Positions 61,925 through 64,000 of a stretch of DNA of 64,000 nucleotides are shown here, piece after piece. The stretch covers positions 1 through 64,000 of the forward strand of contig CAZQDZ010000012.1 of the NCBI GenBank assembly GCA_964591455.1, given 5' to 3'. Under the pieces are notes generated by a model. The model saw only the letters and a program-made list of their open reading frames with translations, made no database searches and was not told the DNA's origin. Position numbers and translations under genes: made by a program. This stretch comes from RFSX01 sp964591455. Its GTDB lineage: Bacteria > Bacteroidota > Bacteroidia > Chitinophagales > Saprospiraceae. Numbering within the stretch: the stretch's first letter is position 1; every line of letters starts with the position of its first letter.

Positions 61925-62560
61925 CTACTTTTTTCTCACATTCATTTTGATATCCTTCAAAGGTCTATCGCCAGGAGCAGTCTGAGTGACAGCAATTTTG
62001 TCTATCACATCCAAACCTTCCACAACCTCTCCGAATACAGTATAATCGCCATCAAGAAATATGGCACCACCATCTTTTTTGTAGCGTGCCTTTTGCTCTT
62101 CGGTATAAGTGATATTTTTCTGAGAGGCTGTCCTTTGAAGATCCGAATCAGAAGTGGCTTTACCATGTACTATGTAAAACTGAGATCCAGAAGATCTTTT
62201 TTCTGGATTACTTGGTCCTCCTGTTCGTGCAGCTGCCAGGGCACCCTTAAAATGGGCTTCACCTATTTCTGCAGGAATGGTATAACCAGGACCACCTGAG
62301 CCAAGTCTTTTGGTAGCTGGGGCACCTTTAGAATCTGGATCGCCACCTTGAATCATAAATCCATTGATGATTCTATGGAAAAGCAAATCATCATAGAATC
62401 CTTTTTCAACCAGCTTCTTGAAGTTATCTCTGTGCTGTGGAGTAGAATCATATAACTTGACAGTCATCGTTCCCATATCTGTCTCTATAAGGAATAGTTC
62501 CTGCTTTGGTGAGCAAGAAAAAAGCATTCCTATAGCTGCTAATATTAATATTTGCTTCAT
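61925..62560 (-). CDS. Cyclophilin-type PPIase lipoprotein
   Basis: 211 residues. The signal (MKQILILAAIGMLFSC) anchors Cys16. A cyclophilin domain follows (MGTMTVKLYDSTPQHRDNFK; DDLLFHRIINGFMIQGGDPD; AAARTGGPSNPEKRSSGSQF; LDGDYTVFGEVVEGLDVIDK). The helical insert after the YIVHG strand is shared with the PKD-containing neighbour, so the pair probably arose by duplication followed by gain or loss of the PKD domain. Periplasmic chaperone role inferred from the lipid anchor. Confidence 0.88.
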   Translation of the reverse strand: MKQILILAAIGMLFSCSPKQELFLIETDMGTMTVKLYDSTPQHRDNFKKLVEKGFYDDLLFHRIINGFMIQGGDPDSKGAPATKRLGSGGPGYTIPAEIGEAHFKGALAAARTGGPSNPEKRSSGSQFYIVHGKATSDSDLQRTASQKNITYTEEQKARYKKDGGAIFLDGDYTVFGEVVEGLDVIDKIAVTQTAPGDRPLKDIKMNVRKK

Positions 62561-62581
62561 CTTAAGAAATTTGATTGTGGG

Positions 62582-62947
62582 CTATTCTTCTTGCCCTGAT
62601 TCGTTATCTAATTTTATAAAGTACTCTAAGATACTTGTCTTGAGTATTGTTTCTTGCTCTTTCAGGCCTTTTACTTTGAACGGTTTTTCTACCTCCCAAT
62701 GAGGCCAGCCATCTTCATCACGTCCTTCAAAGTTGTAGTAGCCCTTGTTTTCTAAAAGAGAACAGGCTGCTACATGCATAAGGTCCCTCTTCTCTTCTTT
62801 CGAAAAATCATCTCTCACTCGTCCATATTCTTGCACACCTATTAGAAATAGTATGGCTTTAAGATCAGGAAGCGTAGCTGAGTTTGTCAACTTCTTCAGA
62901 CGATGGCGGAGTTGTAACCACTTAAAGTCTATTTCCCATGACTCCAT
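62582..62947 (-). CDS. Conserved hypothetical protein, 121 residues
   Basis: Cytoplasmic by composition, no membrane segment. Mixed helices (LQLRHRLKKLTNSATLPDLK, AILFLIGVQEYGRV) and a beta stretch with aromatic residues (YYNFEGRDEDGWPHWEVEKP). Similar small proteins accompany PPIase and housekeeping genes in related Bacteroidota (recollection). Its start is 55 bp from the pseudouridine-synthase stop on the same strand. Function unknown. Confidence 0.7.
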   Translation of the reverse strand: MESWEIDFKWLQLRHRLKKLTNSATLPDLKAILFLIGVQEYGRVRDDFSKEEKRDLMHVAACSLLENKGYYNFEGRDEDGWPHWEVEKPFKVKGLKEQETILKTSILEYFIKLDNESGQEE

Positions 62948-63001
62948 AGCGGTGCAAATATATAAAGTTAGGAATCATAATTATGAGCATAATCAAGCAA
63001 T

Positions 63002-63745
63002 CTAATGCTTGGACTTGCCTCTTTTTCCGCCTTTAGTGAAATGCTTTAACATGATAATCTCCTTCTTTCTTAGTGGACGGCTCCATCCTCTAGGGAGATC
63101 TTTTTTTGTAAGCCCAGCAAAGTAGACACGATCTAGAGTGACTACAGTGTAGTTCAGATGCTCAAAAATTCGTCTTATAATCCTATTCTTTCCACTATGC
63201 AACTGAATTCCTATGTGGGTTGGCGGCATTTCCTGGATATAGGTAATGACATCTATAATAGCTTTTCCATCTTCCAGCAACAGTCCAGATTCTATTTTGA
63301 GCAAGTCTTTTTCGTCCAAGGGGCGGTCTAGTACAGCTTGGTATATTTTTTTGACATTACTGGAAGGGTGGGATAGTTTATATGCTAAGTCTCCATCATT
63401 GGTCATTAGAAGCAGACCAGTAGTGTTTCTGTCCAATCGACCTATAGGGAAGAGTTTCGTATTTGCTTTTTTACTTACCAGGTCCCAGACTGTCTTTCTT
63501 CCTCTGTCATCATCCATTGTAGTAATGACATTTTTAGGTTTATTGAGAAGGAGATATACTTTCTTGGTAACAACTTTGACGATTTTTCCATTGTACTCTA
63601 CTACATCCTCTTCACTTATCTCTACTGCTGGATTGGATTCTATAGCGCCATTGACTTTTACTTGGCCAGCTTTGACCAACTCTCCTGCTTTGCGTCTGGA
63701 GCAAATGCCAGCGTGAGCCACATACTTATTGAGCCGCATTTTCAT
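63002..63745 (-). CDS. rluB: rRNA pseudouridine synthase, RsuA/RluB family
   Basis: 247 residues. An S4 RNA-binding domain (RLNKYVAHAGICSRRKAGEL, VKAGQVKVNG) is followed by the catalytic domain with FPIGRLDRNTTGLLLMTNDG, whose Asp is the nucleophile, and KIYQAVLDRPLD and HSGKNRIIRRIF. The tail is very basic (TKGGKRGKSKH). It converts a uridine in 23S or 16S rRNA; the exact site cannot be read, so RluB is the most likely name rather than certain. Starts at Met1 or Met3. Confidence 0.88.
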   Translation of the reverse strand: MKMRLNKYVAHAGICSRRKAGELVKAGQVKVNGAIESNPAVEISEEDVVEYNGKIVKVVTKKVYLLLNKPKNVITTMDDDRGRKTVWDLVSKKANTKLFPIGRLDRNTTGLLLMTNDGDLAYKLSHPSSNVKKIYQAVLDRPLDEKDLLKIESGLLLEDGKAIIDVITYIQEMPPTHIGIQLHSGKNRIIRRIFEHLNYTVVTLDRVYFAGLTKKDLPRGWSRPLRKKEIIMLKHFTKGGKRGKSKH

Positions 63746-63790
63746 GAAGACAAAGGTACTTGAATTAGAAGTAGAAGAGAGAGCAGACTT

Positions 63791-64000
63791 CTATTCAAAG
63801 ATATCCTCATCACTGTCAAGATTGATAGCCGATGGTCTTGTGATAAAGGTTCCTCCAGTCGTGTCTCTGAAGATGTCACTTCCCATTCCTGGCATATTTC
63901 TGAAGTCGGCATGCTGATAATCTACGAATTTGACATTCTCTTTGATGAATTCTAGTGTCACCACACCCAGACTACCATTTCTGTGCTTAGAGATGATAAC
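63791..64000 (-). CDS. dnaB: Replicative DNA helicase DnaB, C-terminal end (partial)
   Basis: The minus strand from the window edge to a TAG at 63791-63793 codes 69 residues starting VIISKHRNGSLGVVTLEFIK, the end of the DnaB ATPase domain (consensus AKHRNGPxGxVxLxF), followed by an acidic tail ending LDSDEDIFE. The rest of the gene lies outside the window. Confidence 0.85.
   Translation of the reverse strand, partial: VIISKHRNGSLGVVTLEFIKENVKFVDYQHADFRNMPGMGSDIFRDTTGGTFITRPSAINLDSDEDIFE

Noticed and set aside
1..64000. CRISPR arrays, insertion sequences, rRNA operons and riboswitches
   Set aside because: No regularly spaced repeats, transposase motifs, rRNA-like sequence or recognisable riboswitch cores were found by eye.

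Overview
The window looks like chromosome from a member of the Bacteroidota, most likely a saprospiral-type marine or soil bacterium (inference). The evidence is A+T-rich DNA, starts without clear Shine-Dalgarno sites, promoters of the TTG...TAnnTTTG kind (e.g. 4462-4491), many SPII lipoproteins, PorT-like barrels, several secreted proteins with C-terminal type IX secretion (T9SS) sorting domains, a HYR/C-type-lectin surface protein, and a LytS/LytTR pair fed by a propeller. I see no insertion sequence, prophage, CRISPR array, rRNA or SusC/SusD pair.

Layout. 0-4.5 kb: tRNA-Met(CAT), a DUF2142 membrane protein, a lipoprotein, a 54-residue secreted peptide that a length cut-off would miss, and a PfkB kinase. 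4.6-7.9 kb: a lone DsbD-alpha protein followed by a DsbD with two alpha domains. 8.3-17.1 kb: tandem duplicated barrel-like proteins, an OmpA/DUF6624 fusion, a BNR-propeller protein, a regulator and two envelope proteins. 17.4-25.9 kb: a giant phosphoesterase/kinase-like/beta-barrel lipoprotein, a TPR lipoprotein, a T9SS cargo protein, a sugar porter and small envelope proteins. 25.9-32.9 kb: a decayed gene, a coupled nitrilase/alcohol dehydrogenase pair, and GH106-like plus GH28-like enzymes that may act on rhamnose-containing pectin. 32.9-40.5 kb: a pentapeptide protein, a secreted PEP-synthase/glucan-water-dikinase-like protein, a DUF1573 lipoprotein, and a membrane protein/winged-helix/creD operon with twin operators. 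40.6-42.4 kb: a small A+T-rich island with a three-gene operon (coiled-coil membrane protein, acidic small protein, XRE regulator), a perfect palindrome upstream, and the remains of two genes. 42.4-48 kb: a propeller lipoprotein, LytS-type kinase and LytTR regulator, with a GC-rich hairpin element between them. 48-64 kb: a HYR/lectin protein, SH3, Nudix, TonB-C-like, Hsp20, TrmB, a barrel, an acyltransferase, an ECF sigma/anti-sigma/Spy-like envelope-stress unit, a TPR protein, polyphosphate glucokinase, two lipoprotein cyclophilins, an RluB-type pseudouridine synthase and the 3' end of dnaB.

Main themes are envelope homeostasis (DsbD, Spy-like protein, Hsp20, CreD, PPIases) and secreted or surface proteins. 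The best candidates for something undescribed are the XRE island (40.67-41.96 kb), the secreted dikinase-like protein (34.9-37.4 kb), the phosphatase-kinase-barrel fusion (17.4-21.2 kb) and the twin-operator creD operon. Several gaps hold readable remains of dead genes (8.1, 26.0, 42.0 and 42.2 kb), pointing to ongoing gene loss.
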